A program made the position numbers and the translations under genes. The notes beneath the pieces are model-generated. The model made no database searches. It worked only from the letters and a program-made list of their open reading frames with translations, and was not told the DNA's origin. A DNA stretch of 64,000 nt from Actinomyces respiraculi (lineage in GTDB: Bacteria > Actinomycetota > Actinomycetes > Actinomycetales > Actinomycetaceae), in the NCBI RefSeq assembly GCF_014595995.2, contig NZ_CP063989.1:2480001-2544000 (forward strand). The letters are read 5' to 3'. Shown here piece after piece: positions 51,069 to 60,611 of this stretch; positions within the stretch are counted from its first letter, which is position 1; each line of letters opens with the position of its first letter.

Positions 51069-52001
51069 TCACTGCCGTCTGAGACGCGGGGCACGATCGC
51101 CACCACCCGTGCCGCCCAGGGCAACGGCGGCCGAGACCAGGACGAGCCCCACGACCTCCCACACGTTGGGCAACTGGGCGAGCATGACGACGCCGACCAG
51201 GAGCGAGGTTGCCGGGAACAGGGCCTGCAGGAGGGAGAAGGTGTCCGAGCGTAGGCGCCCGAGGATCACCTGGTCGATGACGTAGGGCACCACCGTGGAC
51301 ATGACGGCCACACCCAGCACCCTGAGGAAGGTGGGCGGGTCCACGAAGGCTGTGCCCGCCGTCGTCACCGCCAGAGGCAGGTAGAAGAGGCTGCCGGCCA
51401 CCGAGGCGACGGCGAGGGAGTCGAGCCCCGCACCGGCGCCCGCCACCGCCCGACCAGTGAGGATGTAGGCGGCCCACGCTCCTCCGGCCGCCAGGGCCAC
51501 GACGATGCCGAGGCGCTGGACGGGGTCGTTCATGTCCAGTCCGAGGCCCCCGATGGCGACGACGCCCGCCAGGGCCATGACACCGGCGACGCGCGGGCGC
51601 CAGCCCCGGCCGGTAGCCAGCGCGACGATGACGGGCCCGAGGAACTCGATGGAGACCACGGTGCCCAGCGGCAGCAGCTCAATGGAGGCGTAGAAGAGGA
51701 CGTTCATCGTGGCGGTGGCGACCCCGAAGGCGGCGCTGGTGGCCAGGCTCCGCGTGCTCCAGTGCCGCAGCCACGGGCGCCGCCAGGCGAGCAGCACGAG
51801 GGCGCCGATGGTGATGCGCCACCAGGCCACCGTCGTCGAGGGCATGAGGCCGAACAGCGCGACGGCGAAGCCCGCGCCGACATAGGTCGATAACCCGGAC
51901 AGGATGACGAGCAGCGGGGCGGGGATGGCCCGCACGAGAGCACCGGGCGTCCGGGGGGCCGGGCCGGGCATGGGCGGGAGGGAGGTGGGCACGCTTCCCA
52001 T
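51069..52001 (-). CDS. EamA family (DMT) transporter
   Basis: 310 residues from ATG 52001 (a TTG two codons earlier is possible). Ten hydrophobic helices in two EamA repeats: SGLSTYVGAGFAVALFGLM, TIGALVLLAWRRP, VSIEFLGPVIVALATGRGWR, VVALAAGGAWAAYILTGRAV, LLVGVVMLAQLPNVWEVVGL. It resembles RhtA-type amino acid or metabolite exporters. Substrate unknown; no clear operon partner. Confidence 0.88.
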   Translation of the reverse strand: MGSVPTSLPPMPGPAPRTPGALVRAIPAPLLVILSGLSTYVGAGFAVALFGLMPSTTVAWWRITIGALVLLAWRRPWLRHWSTRSLATSAAFGVATATMNVLFYASIELLPLGTVVSIEFLGPVIVALATGRGWRPRVAGVMALAGVVAIGGLGLDMNDPVQRLGIVVALAAGGAWAAYILTGRAVAGAGAGLDSLAVASVAGSLFYLPLAVTTAGTAFVDPPTFLRVLGVAVMSTVVPYVIDQVILGRLRSDTFSLLQALFPATSLLVGVVMLAQLPNVWEVVGLVLVSAAVALGGTGGGDRAPRLRRQ

Positions 52002-52101
52002 TGTCAACCGGCTCAGACCGGGGCGCGTACCTCAGATCAGGGTCGCGGTGGCCAGCCCGGCGGCGGTCTGGCGTGAGACGACGGCGAGCCCGGCCGGCAC
52101 C

Positions 52102-53091
52102 TCAGCCATCTGCGCTCACCGGCTCCAGATCCACCCAGGTGGCGGCGTGGTCGGAGACGACGAGGCTGCGCACGCCCCAGGCGGTGGCGTGCAGCGGAGT
52201 GGGCTGCGGGCACGCCCCGGGTGCCAGTGGGAGGCCGTCGGGGCCGAGCGGCCAGGGGTCGGTCAGCAGATGGTCGATGCGGTGGTGGGGCCCGACGGCG
52301 GGGAAGGTGGCTCCGGCCCCGAGTGCGCGGGCGGTGCCGAGCCGGGTGAGGGCGTCGGCACGCAGGTTGAAGTCCCCGGCGAGCAGGTGGTGGCCCGGCA
52401 GGCTCGTCAGGGCGGCCCAGGCGTCGACGAGCTGGGTGGTGGCGACGTCGGAGCGGGTGGCCAGGTGGGTGGAGCCGACGGCGAGGTCCGAGTCAGTGGT
52501 GCCCGGGGCGGCGTCCCCCAGGGCGCCGTCGGCCGTGAGTGTCGCGGCGATCATGACCCGCGCCGTGGAGGTGTGGATCGTGTAGGAGCGCGGGTCCCAG
52601 GCGGGCCTCTCGCCCCGGCGGGTCACCAGGGCGGGTCCGCGCCCGAGGCGGCGCACGTGCCACGAGCTGACGGGCAGGCGTGACAGCAGGGCATTGCCGA
52701 AGCCTGCGGGCGGCAGTCCAGCACTGTCTCGCAGTGCCCCCAGGACGTCGTCGGCGGGCGAGTCCAGGGCTGAGCGCCGCGGGCGTCGCCGCAGTCCGGC
52801 GACGGGGCCCGCGTAGGCGGCGGCGAAGCGGTGGTGGGTCCAGCCGAGGTGGCGGGCGAGCTCGGTCACCTGGTCGATGCGTCCGGAGCGCGCCTGACCG
52901 AGGTCGACCTCCTGCAGGGCGATGACGTCGGGGGCGAGCGCGCGCAGCTGGTCGGCCAGGGCGGCCAGGACCTCCCGGGCGGCGCCGACGTCGCGGATGT
53001 CCGCCCCGGCCAGCGGTGCGGTCATGGGGTCGAGGGCGGCGCCCGCACCGGGCTGTGCGTGCTGGAGGTTGAGGGTCAGGACACGGATCAC
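52102..53091 (-). CDS. Endonuclease/exonuclease/phosphatase family protein
   Basis: 329 residues. EEP-fold motifs: [12 protein letters not shown] at the start, [14 protein letters not shown] (Glu metal ligand), [33 protein letters not shown] (Asp/Asn) and [10 protein letters not shown] with [13 protein letters not shown] at the end (catalytic His). Substrate not predictable: DNA, phosphoinositide or nucleotide phosphoesters are all possible. The start overlaps the msrB stop by 4 bp, so the two are co-translated. Confidence 0.88.
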   Translation of the reverse strand: MIRVLTLNLQHAQPGAGAALDPMTAPLAGADIRDVGAAREVLAALADQLRALAPDVIALQEVDLGQARSGRIDQVTELARHLGWTHHRFAAAYAGPVAGLRRRPRRSALDSPADDVLGALRDSAGLPPAGFGNALLSRLPVSSWHVRRLGRGPALVTRRGERPAWDPRSYTIHTSTARVMIAATLTADGALGDAAPGTTDSDLAVGSTHLATRSDVATTQLVDAWAALTSLPGHHLLAGDFNLRADALTRLGTARALGAGATFPAVGPHHRIDHLLTDPWPLGPDGLPLAPGACPQPTPLHATAWGVRSLVVSDHAATWVDLEPVSADG

Positions 53092-53522
53092 TCGTCGTCT
53101 GCCTCAAAGGTGAGGCTCACGGAGTTCATGCAGTAGCGCTGGCCGGTGGGGGTCTGGGGGGCGTCGTCGAAGACGTGACCGAGGTGGCTGCCGCAGGCGG
53201 CGCAGCGCACCTCGGTGCGGACCATGCCGTGGCTGGTGTCGGTCAGGAGGGTGACGGCGTCGGAGTCGGAGGGGTCGTAGAAGGACGGCCAGCCGCAGTG
53301 GGAGTCGAACTTGGTGGTGGAGCGGAAGAGCTCGGCGCCGCAGCCGCGGCAGCGGTAGATACCCTCACGGTGCTCGTCCAGGAGGGCACCGGTGAAGGGG
53401 CGCTCGGTGCCGGCCTCGCGCAGGACGTGGTACTCGAAGGGGTCGAGGACGGCACGCCACTGGGCGTCGGTGCGAGCGATGGCGGTGGGGTCAAGTCTGG
53501 GGGCGGAATCGTTGCTGGCCAC
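53088..53522 (-). CDS. msrB: Peptide-methionine (R)-S-oxide reductase
   Basis: Repairs oxidised methionine in proteins. GTG 53522 gives 144 residues. Zinc-binding CRGCGAELF (about 57-60) and [12 protein letters not shown], substrate-site CGWPSFYDP and the catalytic Cys in [12 protein letters not shown] (near 132) are all present. The longer frame upstream belongs to the antisense of the MscS gene. Translationally coupled to the EEP gene. Confidence 0.94.
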   Translation of the reverse strand: MASNDSAPRLDPTAIARTDAQWRAVLDPFEYHVLREAGTERPFTGALLDEHREGIYRCRGCGAELFRSTTKFDSHCGWPSFYDPSDSDAVTLLTDTSHGMVRTEVRCAACGSHLGHVFDDAPQTPTGQRYCMNSVSLTFEADDE

Positions 53523-53589
53523 AACCCCATTGTGGGCCGTGCAGGGCCGCTGGGGCGAGTGGCGATCGCCCAGCGGGAACACGACCCGC

Positions 53590-55023
53590 TCAGTCGTCGG
53601 CGCCCGCACCCGTCTCCCGCGTACGCTCCTCCCGCGCGCGCTCTGCGAGGTGGGCGTCCTGCTCGGCGGTTGGGATGACGACCGTCGCCTCCTCCCGCAG
53701 CGGCTGCTCGACGCGCTCCTGGCGGGCGAGGATGCGCCGTCGGCGCACCTTGTCGCGGCGGGCGCGGCGCAGTGCCGAGCGTCCCCAGGCAGCGGCGCGC
53801 AGGCGGGCGGCATCCACGGGGTCGGCGTCGATGCTCTCCTGGGGCGCCGTCGGCGCCTCGGCTGCGTCCCCAGGCCGCTGGAGGGCGACCAGCTCCTCGG
53901 CGAGCCGGGCGACCTGCTCGGGCTGCGGGTCGTGGGCGACCTCGACCTGCTCGATCTCCACGCGGGTGCGCGGCAGGGCGTAGGGCGCCTCACGCTGGAG
54001 CCAGCGGACCAGCTCCTCGCGCAGAAGGCACTGCAGCCTCCACACGCCTGCGGCGTCGGCGGCGGAGATGGCGACCCGGACGGTGACCGTGCCGCCGCTG
54101 GTACCCGTGACGTCGACGTCGGCGGTACGCCCATCCCAGGCCGACGACCCCTGGATGATCCGCAGGGCCTCGGCACGCAGGGCGGAGACGGGCACGCGCC
54201 AGTCGAGGTCGAGATCGACGGTGCCGGTGTACTCGGTGGAGTGGCGCGACCAGTTCTCGAAGGGATTCTGTGTGAAGTGCGAGGAGGGGTAGATGAGTCG
54301 GCGCCCGTCCCACACGCGCACCACGACGTAGGTGAGCGTGATCTCCTCGATGACGCCACGGTCGGTGCCCACCAGGACGACGTCGTCGACCCGGATGGCG
54401 TCGGTGACGGCGAGCTGGATGCCTGCGTAGATGTTGCCCAGGGTGGACTGCGCGGCGAGGCCGGCGATGACGGAGACGAGTCCCGCGGAGGCGAGCAGGG
54501 AGCCCATCGCCAGGCGCGCGGAGGGGAAGGTCATGACGGCGCCGACGATCCCGCAGACGATGACGACGACCTCCGCCACGCGTCTGAGGACCTGCGCCTG
54601 GGTGGTGACGCGGTTGGCGCGGCCCTGGTCCCCACCGGCGCGCACGCCCGCGACGATGAAGGCCTCCGTCGCCCGCAGCAGGGTGGCGACGACGCCGGTG
54701 CTGGCCAGGATGACGCCGATGAGCAGGAGGTGGACGGCGGCGGTGCTCCAGGCGGGCAGGGCGAGGTTGAGGCGGGCGATGGTGGCGCCGATGTAGCCGC
54801 CGACGATCGCACCGAGTGCGTAGGCGGGGGTGCGGGCGAAGTGGGCGATCTCGCCCAAGAGCCTGCGGCGGTGGCCGAGGATCTTGAGGACGGCGACGAG
54901 GACGACGGCGAGAACGAGGCCCACGAGGGCGCCGACTCCGACGTGGACGAGCAGGCCCAGGACGTCCTCAGTGGCCTCGGCGACGACCTCGACGGCGTCG
55001 GTCGTGGGTGCGGGTGTGGTCAT
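53590..55023 (-). CDS. MscS-type mechanosensitive channel
   Basis: 477 residues. N-terminal helices [20 protein letters not shown] and others, then the pore helix region [20 protein letters not shown], followed by the MscS beta domain [20 protein letters not shown] and [20 protein letters not shown] with RLIYPSSHF. The last ~100 residues are charged coiled coil in the cytoplasm. Opens under membrane tension to release osmolytes. Confidence 0.92.
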   Translation of the reverse strand: MTTPAPTTDAVEVVAEATEDVLGLLVHVGVGALVGLVLAVVLVAVLKILGHRRRLLGEIAHFARTPAYALGAIVGGYIGATIARLNLALPAWSTAAVHLLLIGVILASTGVVATLLRATEAFIVAGVRAGGDQGRANRVTTQAQVLRRVAEVVVIVCGIVGAVMTFPSARLAMGSLLASAGLVSVIAGLAAQSTLGNIYAGIQLAVTDAIRVDDVVLVGTDRGVIEEITLTYVVVRVWDGRRLIYPSSHFTQNPFENWSRHSTEYTGTVDLDLDWRVPVSALRAEALRIIQGSSAWDGRTADVDVTGTSGGTVTVRVAISAADAAGVWRLQCLLREELVRWLQREAPYALPRTRVEIEQVEVAHDPQPEQVARLAEELVALQRPGDAAEAPTAPQESIDADPVDAARLRAAAWGRSALRRARRDKVRRRRILARQERVEQPLREEATVVIPTAEQDAHLAERAREERTRETGAGADD

Positions 55024-55094
55024 GGGGCCAGCGTAGGAGGGGTACCTGCGGGGGACCTGTCATGACCCGGGAAACAGTCGACACACTCATCCAC

Positions 55095-55123
55095 TTGACG
55101 TAGTACGTCTCGCGTAGTACGTT
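55095..55123 (+). promoter_or_regulatory. Promoter with two PadR-type operator copies
   Basis: ACGTAGTACGT (55098-55108) and GCGTAGTACGT (55112-55122) are near-palindromes 14 bp apart. TTGACG (55095) is a plausible -35 with TACGTT at 17-bp spacing as -10, so both sites lie in the promoter. Autorepression by the PadR protein is the natural reading. Confidence 0.55.
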
Positions 55124-55158
55124 CGACATATGAACCGAACGATAGGAGGTGCACGACA

Positions 55159-55488
55159 GTGATCAGCCCGGACGCCATTCGCGGCTACATCGACCTCATC
55201 GTGCTCAGCCTCCTGAGCACCAGCCCCTCCTACGCCTACGAGCTCGCCAAGACCATCACCGAGGTGGGTGAGTACACGATCAAGCAGACCACCTTGTACT
55301 CGGCCCTCAAGCGCCTCGAGGCCGCCGGCCTCGTCGCCTCCTACGCCGGCACCTCGGACTCCGGCAAGCCCCGCACCTACTACCGGCTCACCGACGACGG
55401 CGCCGCCCACCTGAGCGAGAAGCTCGACGAGTGGGAGGACACCAAGTCCCTCATCGACCGCTTCGCCGCTCGCGCCACCAGCCTCTGA
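55159..55488 (+). CDS. PadR family transcriptional regulator
   Basis: 109 residues from GTG 55159 with AGGAGGTG upstream. The winged helix is LLSTSPSYAYELAKTITEVG, IKQTTLYSALKRLEAAGLV and SGKPRTYYRLTDDGAAHL. Small PadR of the group that controls an adjacent membrane protein with a permease-prefix domain; the next gene is exactly that, 26 bp away. Confidence 0.93.
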   Translation: MISPDAIRGYIDLIVLSLLSTSPSYAYELAKTITEVGEYTIKQTTLYSALKRLEAAGLVASYAGTSDSGKPRTYYRLTDDGAAHLSEKLDEWEDTKSLIDRFAARATSL

Positions 55489-55514
55489 CCCTGCACCACG
55501 AACGGACACCACCC

Positions 55515-56567
55515 ATGGACACGATCATCACCTTCCTCGACGCGATGTTCGCCCCCTACCCCGACACCCCGCGTCTGGCCGAGGCGAAGGCCGAGCTGCG
55601 GGCCATGATGGAGGACGCCTACGCCGACGCGATCAGCGCGGGCAAGACGCACAATGAGGCGGTCGGCCAGGTCATCACCGACTTCGGCAACCTCGAAGAG
55701 CTGGCGCCGGCCCTCGGCATCCTTCCCGAGATCCGCGAGTCCCAGGCCGCCCCGAATATCACAGCGCCTCACAGCGCGGGAACCTGGGGCCCGCCCGTCG
55801 TCACCCTGCCCGAGGCCCAGGCCCTGGCCGAGGCCAAGCGCACCACCGCCCGCACCCTGGGCAATGGCGTGGCCCTGCTCGTCCTGGCCGCTGCCCCGCT
55901 CTTCGCGCTGACCGGCACAGCCGGAGACGCGGGACTGCTGCCCATGACGCGGGACGAAGCCAGCCTCATCGGGCTGCCGCTCACCCTGGTCCTTGTCGCG
56001 GCGGGCGTGCTCATCCTCGTCCGGCGCAGCCGGGCCTTCGTCAGCGTGCGACACCTGCTCACCGGCCGCTTCACCCAGGACCCGATCGTCTCGGCATGGG
56101 CGGTGCGCCTGCGCATGGAGCACGAGGGACCGCGCTCACGCGCCCTGGCGACGGCCGTGGGCCTGTGGATCATCTCCGCGATCCCGCTCGTCAGCACCGG
56201 CATCCTCTCCGAAATGCCCGGGCACCGGAACTACTCGTCCCTCGGCGCAGCCCTCACACTGGTGCTCGTGGCGCTGGGCCTGTGGATCTTCCTGCCGACG
56301 AACTGGGCGGCCTCAACGCACTCGGCACTGGCCGAGGAGGGACGGCCCGCCGACGCCCCGGAGGGCTGGCGCAGCGCTGACGACGTCATCGGCGTCATCG
56401 CCTCGGCCTACTGGCCGCTGACCATCATCATCTACCTCGTCTGGTCCTTCACCCTCGACGCGTGGCAGACGAGCTGGGTTGTGTGGCCGGTGGCGGGCGT
56501 CCTCTTCGGCGGGATCGCTGCCGTCGTCTCGACGACGGCGCAGATGCGCCGCAGCCGGGGACACTGA
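55515..56567 (+). CDS. Permease prefix domain 1-containing membrane protein
   Basis: 350 residues from ATG 55515. The N-terminal ~75 residues are the helical permease prefix domain (PRLAEAKAELRAMMEDAYAD, NEAVGQVITDFGNLEELAPA). Then about six transmembrane segments, e.g. GNGVALLVLAAAPLFALTG, LPLTLVLVAAGVLILV, LGAALTLVLVALGLWIFLP, WVVWPVAGVLFGGIAAVVS. Regulated with the PadR gene; role in envelope stress is suggested by homologous pairs, not shown. Confidence 0.85.
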   Translation: MDTIITFLDAMFAPYPDTPRLAEAKAELRAMMEDAYADAISAGKTHNEAVGQVITDFGNLEELAPALGILPEIRESQAAPNITAPHSAGTWGPPVVTLPEAQALAEAKRTTARTLGNGVALLVLAAAPLFALTGTAGDAGLLPMTRDEASLIGLPLTLVLVAAGVLILVRRSRAFVSVRHLLTGRFTQDPIVSAWAVRLRMEHEGPRSRALATAVGLWIISAIPLVSTGILSEMPGHRNYSSLGAALTLVLVALGLWIFLPTNWAASTHSALAEEGRPADAPEGWRSADDVIGVIASAYWPLTIIIYLVWSFTLDAWQTSWVVWPVAGVLFGGIAAVVSTTAQMRRSRGH

Positions 56568-56650
56568 ACCCGGGGCGCCCGGGGCGAAGGTCCCCATCTG
56601 GGGCAGCCCGTCCGCAGGGCGGCACTGAACCCGGGGCGCCCGGGGCGAAG
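56562..56650. repeat. 28-bp direct repeat after the permease-prefix gene
   Basis: The sequence beginning CACTGAACCCGGGGCGCCCG at 56562-56589 recurs exactly at 56623-56650. The first copy includes the stop codon of the gene. Confidence 0.85.
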
Positions 56651-56667
56651 ACGCCGATTGACGAGCG

Positions 56668-56699
56668 AAGGCCCGGGTCCTTGTGGGACCCGGGCCTTT
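56668..56699. terminator. Hairpin before the tRNA cluster
   Basis: AAGGCCCGGGTCC pairs with GGACCCGGGCCTT over a short loop and is followed by TTTC. It can end the + strand operon and the - strand tRNA transcript. Confidence 0.8.
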
Positions 56700-56704
56700 C
56701 GCAG

Positions 56705-56777
56705 TGGCTCCGACCGGCGTCGATCCGGTGACCTTTCGATTTTCAGTCGAACGCTCTACCAACTGAGCTACAGAGCC
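56705..56777 (-). tRNA. tRNA-Phe (anticodon GAA)
   Basis: 73 nt on the minus strand: GGCTCTGTAGCTCAGTTGGT start, anticodon loop CTGAAAA, T arm ending CGGAGCC, discriminator A. CCA is not encoded. Third of three tandem tRNAs. Confidence 0.95.
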
Positions 56778-56825
56778 GTGGACACGCTCGGCCCGGCCAT
56801 TGCTGACCGAGCCGATCTGCTTCCG

Positions 56826-56899
56826 CGACCTTGACGGGACTTGAACCCGCGACCTCCGCCGTGACAGGGCGGCGCGCTAACCAACTGCGCCACAAGGCC
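56826..56899 (-). tRNA. tRNA-Asp (anticodon GTC)
   Basis: 74 nt on the minus strand: GGCCTTGTGGCGCAGTTGGT start, anticodon loop CTGTCAC, T loop GGGTTCAAGTCCC, discriminator G. Second in the cluster. Confidence 0.95.
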
Positions 56900-56920
56900 A
56901 TATGAAGTTTGCGCGAGACG

Positions 56921-56993
56921 TACCCCCAACGGGATTCGAACCCGTGCTACCGCCGTGAAAGGGCGGGGTCCTAGGCCGCTAGACGATGGGGGC
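56921..56993 (-). tRNA. tRNA-Glu (anticodon TTC)
   Basis: 73 nt on the minus strand: GCCCCCATCGTCTAGCGGCC start, anticodon loop CTTTCAC, T arm CGGGTTCGAATCCCG, acceptor end TGGGGGT plus A. First in the Glu-Asp-Phe cluster, an order common in actinobacteria. Confidence 0.95.
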
Positions 56994-57174
56994 CTGTTGC
57001 CCTTGGCGTCGCCGCGCCTCGAACCGGATAGAACACTAAGGGCAGGATCCACAGGCGCGCAAATCTCTTAGGGGTGACTCTGCTCACCGGCCTCAGCCTA
57101 CATCCCCTCATCATTCGCGCGGTACCTCCACGCCAGCGCGCCCACGGACCCACGGCCCGTGGCAGGCTGCGCCC

Positions 57175-57564
57175 ATGAGCCCTGTCAGCATGTCGGAGCC
57201 GGACTTCGAGCACGCCGTCGAAGATGCGCTCGACCTCATCCCCACCGAGCTGCTCGAGGCCATGGACAACGTCGTCGTCCTCGTCCAGGACGAGCCGGAG
57301 CCGGAGCAGCTGACCGAGGAGGACTACGACGAGCAGGGTCGGCCCGCGCTCCTGGGGCTCTACGTCGGCATTCCCCTCACCGAGCGCGACGGCGGCTGGT
57401 CGGGGATGGTGCCGGACCGCATCCTCATCTTCAAGGGCCCGCTGGAGCGCTACTGCCACCACCGCGAGGAGCTGGTGGAGGAGATCGCGGTGACGGTCAT
57501 CCACGAGGTCGCCCACCATTTCGGGATCGACGACGAGCGCCTGCACGAGCTCGGCTGGGACTGA
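57175..57564 (+). CDS. Zincin-like metallopeptidase family protein (DUF1025 type)
   Basis: 129 residues from ATG 57175. The zinc motif HEVAHHFG (HExxH, about 110-117) is present, with a third ligand expected in DDERLHELGWD. Start FEHAVEDALDLIPTELLEAM and LLGLYVGIPLTERD are typical of this small, widespread actinobacterial family; minigluzincin-like fold, substrate unknown. Confidence 0.88.
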   Translation: MSPVSMSEPDFEHAVEDALDLIPTELLEAMDNVVVLVQDEPEPEQLTEEDYDEQGRPALLGLYVGIPLTERDGGWSGMVPDRILIFKGPLERYCHHREELVEEIAVTVIHEVAHHFGIDDERLHELGWD

Positions 57565-57595
57565 GCCGCCCCGCCGCCCGGCTAGGGTCTGCGCC

Positions 57596-58837
57596 ATGAC
57601 GCAGCGCCCCCTGCCCCGCCGCACGGTCCTCGCCGGGACCCTCACGGGGACTCTCGCGGTCGGCGCCCTCGCCGCCTGCGCGACAACCCCGAGCGGCCCG
57701 GAGGCCGGGTCTGCGGCTCAGTCCATGCCGGCGTCCTCACCCCGGTCCACGGCACCGTCCTCACGCCAACCCACGCCGTCGGCCACGTCCTCACCTGAAC
57801 CGACGACGTCCCCACCCGCCTCCCCCATCGAGGGCTGGAGCCTGGAGGAGCTGGTGGGCCAGCTGCTCATCGTGGGTGTGCCGGCCGCTGTCGCCTCGCC
57901 CGAGCACGCCGAGATCGTCGCGCAGGTCCACGCGGGCGGCGTCTTCCTGCACGGGCGTTCCACCGAGGGCACCCAGGCCACGCGGGCCGTCGTCGCCTCC
58001 TACACGGACCTGGCCCACCGGGCGGGGCTACTCGTCGCCACGGACCAGGAGGGCGGCGCGGTCCAGGTCCTGTCCGGCCCGGGCCTGTCCACGATCCCCG
58101 CCGCCGAGGACCAGGCGCTGCTGGACCCCGAGGTGCTCACCGCCCACGCCGCCGGCTGGGGCACGGAGCTCGCGGCGGCGGGAGTGACGATGAACCTCGC
58201 CCCCTGCGCGGACCTCGTGGACACGCTGGCGCCGTCGGACAACGCGCCGATCGGCGCCTGGGGACGCCAGTACGGCACCGACACCGCCACCGCCACGGCC
58301 GGGGCCCTCGCCTTCAACGAGGGGATGCGCTCGGCGGGCGTGGAGCCGGTGGTCAAGCACTTCCCCGGCCTGGGGCGCGTCACCGAGAACACGGACATCG
58401 CCGCTGGCGTGGTCGACTCGACCACCGTCCGCGACGGCGACCCGGCCGTGGGCGTCTTCGCCGCGGCGGTCAGGGCGGGGGCGCGTGCGGTCATGCTCTC
58501 CTCCGCCACCTATCTGCTCATCGACGCCGGGGCTCCGGCCTGCTTCTCCCCCGTCGTCGTCACCGACATGCTGCGCGGGGACCTCGGCTTCACCGGGGTG
58601 GTGATGACCGACGACGTCTCCGCGGCCGCCCAGGTGCAGGACTGGTCCCCGGGCGAGCGGGCGGTGCTGGCCGTGCGGGCCGGCGTGGATATGGTGCTGG
58701 CCTCGGCCAACGCCCGGGCGGCCCTGGAGATGGCGCAGGCGTTGGTGGCCGAGGCGCGGGCCGACGCGGACGTCGCCGCCCGGGTGGAGCAGGCGGCGCT
58801 GCGGGTGCTTGCGCTCAAGGGGGTCCCGGGCGCCTGA
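57596..58837 (+). CDS. Glycoside hydrolase family 3 lipoprotein (NagZ-like)
   Basis: 413 residues. The N-terminus has a twin-arginine motif (PRRTVLAG) and a lipobox (GALAAC, Cys near 25), so it is an exported lipoprotein, followed by a Ser/Pro/Thr linker. The GH3 barrel has ATDQEGGAVQV, the family signature VKHFPGLGRVTENTD (about 252-266) and the nucleophile Asp in GVVMTDDVSAAA (near 338). Likely a beta-N-acetylhexosaminidase acting on cell-wall sugars. Starts 31 bp after the metallopeptidase gene. Confidence 0.9.
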   Translation: MTQRPLPRRTVLAGTLTGTLAVGALAACATTPSGPEAGSAAQSMPASSPRSTAPSSRQPTPSATSSPEPTTSPPASPIEGWSLEELVGQLLIVGVPAAVASPEHAEIVAQVHAGGVFLHGRSTEGTQATRAVVASYTDLAHRAGLLVATDQEGGAVQVLSGPGLSTIPAAEDQALLDPEVLTAHAAGWGTELAAAGVTMNLAPCADLVDTLAPSDNAPIGAWGRQYGTDTATATAGALAFNEGMRSAGVEPVVKHFPGLGRVTENTDIAAGVVDSTTVRDGDPAVGVFAAAVRAGARAVMLSSATYLLIDAGAPACFSPVVVTDMLRGDLGFTGVVMTDDVSAAAQVQDWSPGERAVLAVRAGVDMVLASANARAALEMAQALVAEARADADVAARVEQAALRVLALKGVPGA

Positions 58838-58954
58838 GCCGTCCCTGAGCCGTCTCTGAGCCGTCCAGCCCCGGCGGTGCGGGAGCGGAGAGGTGGGGCC
58901 GGTGAGCTGAGCCGTCAGCCCCGAGGCCGGGCCGCCGCCACCGGTGCGAGCGCC

Positions 58955-60466
58955 TCAGCGCTGAACGGTCGTGCCCTCGCTGGAGGCGCCGACCCTGACG
59001 TACTTGGCGAAGCAGTCGTCCCTGGACAGGCCCTGGGCGGTGCACCAGGCGTTGGCCTCCTCAGCGGTGGCGAAGGGCTCGGCGGCGGCGATGACCCACC
59101 AGTGCCCACCGGCGTCGAAGACGGACCAGTCGTCGGAGTACAGCAGGATGGCGTTCGGGTAGGTCGCCTTGACGCTCAGGTAGTGCGCCCAGACGGCGGC
59201 CGCATCCCAGGTGACACCGTCGAGGACGAGCCCCGGCTTCTTCGAGGACAGTTGCGGCACCCAGGTGCCGTTGAGCGGGCCGGAGACGGTGGCCGAGTCG
59301 GCGTCCGCCTGGTCGCGCAGGAGGCCCAGCCAGATGGCGTCCATCGTGGCGGCGCCCGGGGCGCTGGCCGTGTCAAGACGAGCCCTGCCGGGTGCAGTGG
59401 TGGCCCTGGTCTGCCCCGATGAGTCGCGGGCGACAGTCAGCTCGGCGCGGCCGACGTCGATCTGGGCGGCGTTGACGTAGCTGAGGGCGGACGAGAAGAC
59501 GAGGGTGAGGTCCGTGCCCGACGCGGGGATGGCGACGGGCTTCTCACCCAGGTCGAAGACGGCGACGGCGGCGACCACCCGGGTGGATGAGGCCAGGCTC
59601 GCGCCCTTGAGGGGCCCGCTGAGCGTGACGAGGGTGGAGGCGCCGGACAGGACGTCCCCGTCCTTGCAGGTGGGGCTCACGTGCACGTCCACCTCAAGGC
59701 CTCCGTTGTCGCGCACATTCCGGACCTCGTAGACCGGGTCGGTGGCGCAGCGGGAGACCTCTGTGGGAGAGGCACTCGCCGTTGGCAATGCGGAGGCGCC
59801 GACTGAGGCCGCAGGCTCGGCAGAGGTCGTGGCCGAGGGCCGAGCGGGCACGTTCGGGGCCGTGGTGGTGGGGCTCTCGCCCCGGCGCAGGAGGAGGACG
59901 GCGGTCGCGGTGCCCGCGAGGGCGAGGACGAGCAGGAGGATGAGCGCAACGGCCCACACCCGGCGTCGACGGCGTCGCACCGGCTGAGCGTCAGATGGGA
60001 AGGCAGCGGGCTGGGCAGGAGGCAGGGGCTGCGCCCAGGTGGGCGGGACCGGCTGGGCGGCCGCCGGGACCTGCTGGGCCCATGCGGTCGGGGCCTGCGG
60101 AGCGGCCGCCGGAGCCGACATGGCAACGGTCGGGGCCGCCTGCTGCCCACCCGCAACGGCGTCAACGGCGCCGACGTCCGCAACGGCCGCTGCGGCCTCG
60201 ATGGCCGCAGCGGGATCACCCGCCGGGCTCTCCGCCCCCGGGGCCTCGGAGGCCTCCGGGGCCTGCGCCGCCTCGGTCGCGGCCCTCCGACTCGCCTCAG
60301 CCAGCCAGTCGCGCAGCCCCGGATAGATCGACGGGTTGGCCGCGAGCGCGGCACGCAGGTCCGGGCGCTCGGCGGCGATCGCCGCCTGGAGATGCTGATC
60401 TGTCGTCGTCGCGGCAATGAGGGGGGAGGCGGCGCGGGCAGCCGTCTTGAGTTGTTCGGGACCCAT
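58955..60466 (-). CDS. LRV-domain protein with transmembrane anchor and extracellular domain
   Basis: ATG 60466, 503 residues. The N-terminal ~60 residues (AERPDLRAALAANPSIYPGL then RDWLAEASRRAA) fit a variant leucine-rich repeat found in actinobacterial membrane proteins. A Pro/Ala/Gln linker follows, then RRRRRRVW and one transmembrane helix (AVALILLLVLALAGTATAVL, near 175-195), and a ~290-residue C-terminal region outside the cell ending with HWWVIAAAEPFATAEEANAW. Cys pairs (CATDP, PTCKDG, WCTAQ, DDCF) may form disulfides. Function unknown. Confidence 0.72.
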   Translation of the reverse strand: MGPEQLKTAARAASPLIAATTTDQHLQAAIAAERPDLRAALAANPSIYPGLRDWLAEASRRAATEAAQAPEASEAPGAESPAGDPAAAIEAAAAVADVGAVDAVAGGQQAAPTVAMSAPAAAPQAPTAWAQQVPAAAQPVPPTWAQPLPPAQPAAFPSDAQPVRRRRRRVWAVALILLLVLALAGTATAVLLLRRGESPTTTAPNVPARPSATTSAEPAASVGASALPTASASPTEVSRCATDPVYEVRNVRDNGGLEVDVHVSPTCKDGDVLSGASTLVTLSGPLKGASLASSTRVVAAVAVFDLGEKPVAIPASGTDLTLVFSSALSYVNAAQIDVGRAELTVARDSSGQTRATTAPGRARLDTASAPGAATMDAIWLGLLRDQADADSATVSGPLNGTWVPQLSSKKPGLVLDGVTWDAAAVWAHYLSVKATYPNAILLYSDDWSVFDAGGHWWVIAAAEPFATAEEANAWCTAQGLSRDDCFAKYVRVGASSEGTTVQR

Positions 60467-60611
60467 GGGGGAAAAGAGCCTTCCGGAGCGGGAGCGCCCG
60501 GCTCGCCCCGGTCGCGCTCCCGATATTAGCGACCGGGGCCCGCCGGGGCGTCCGAAACCACAGTGATCCAGACTGGCGCGCTGCGGCGGCCTCGATAGCC
60601 TTGTCGGCACG

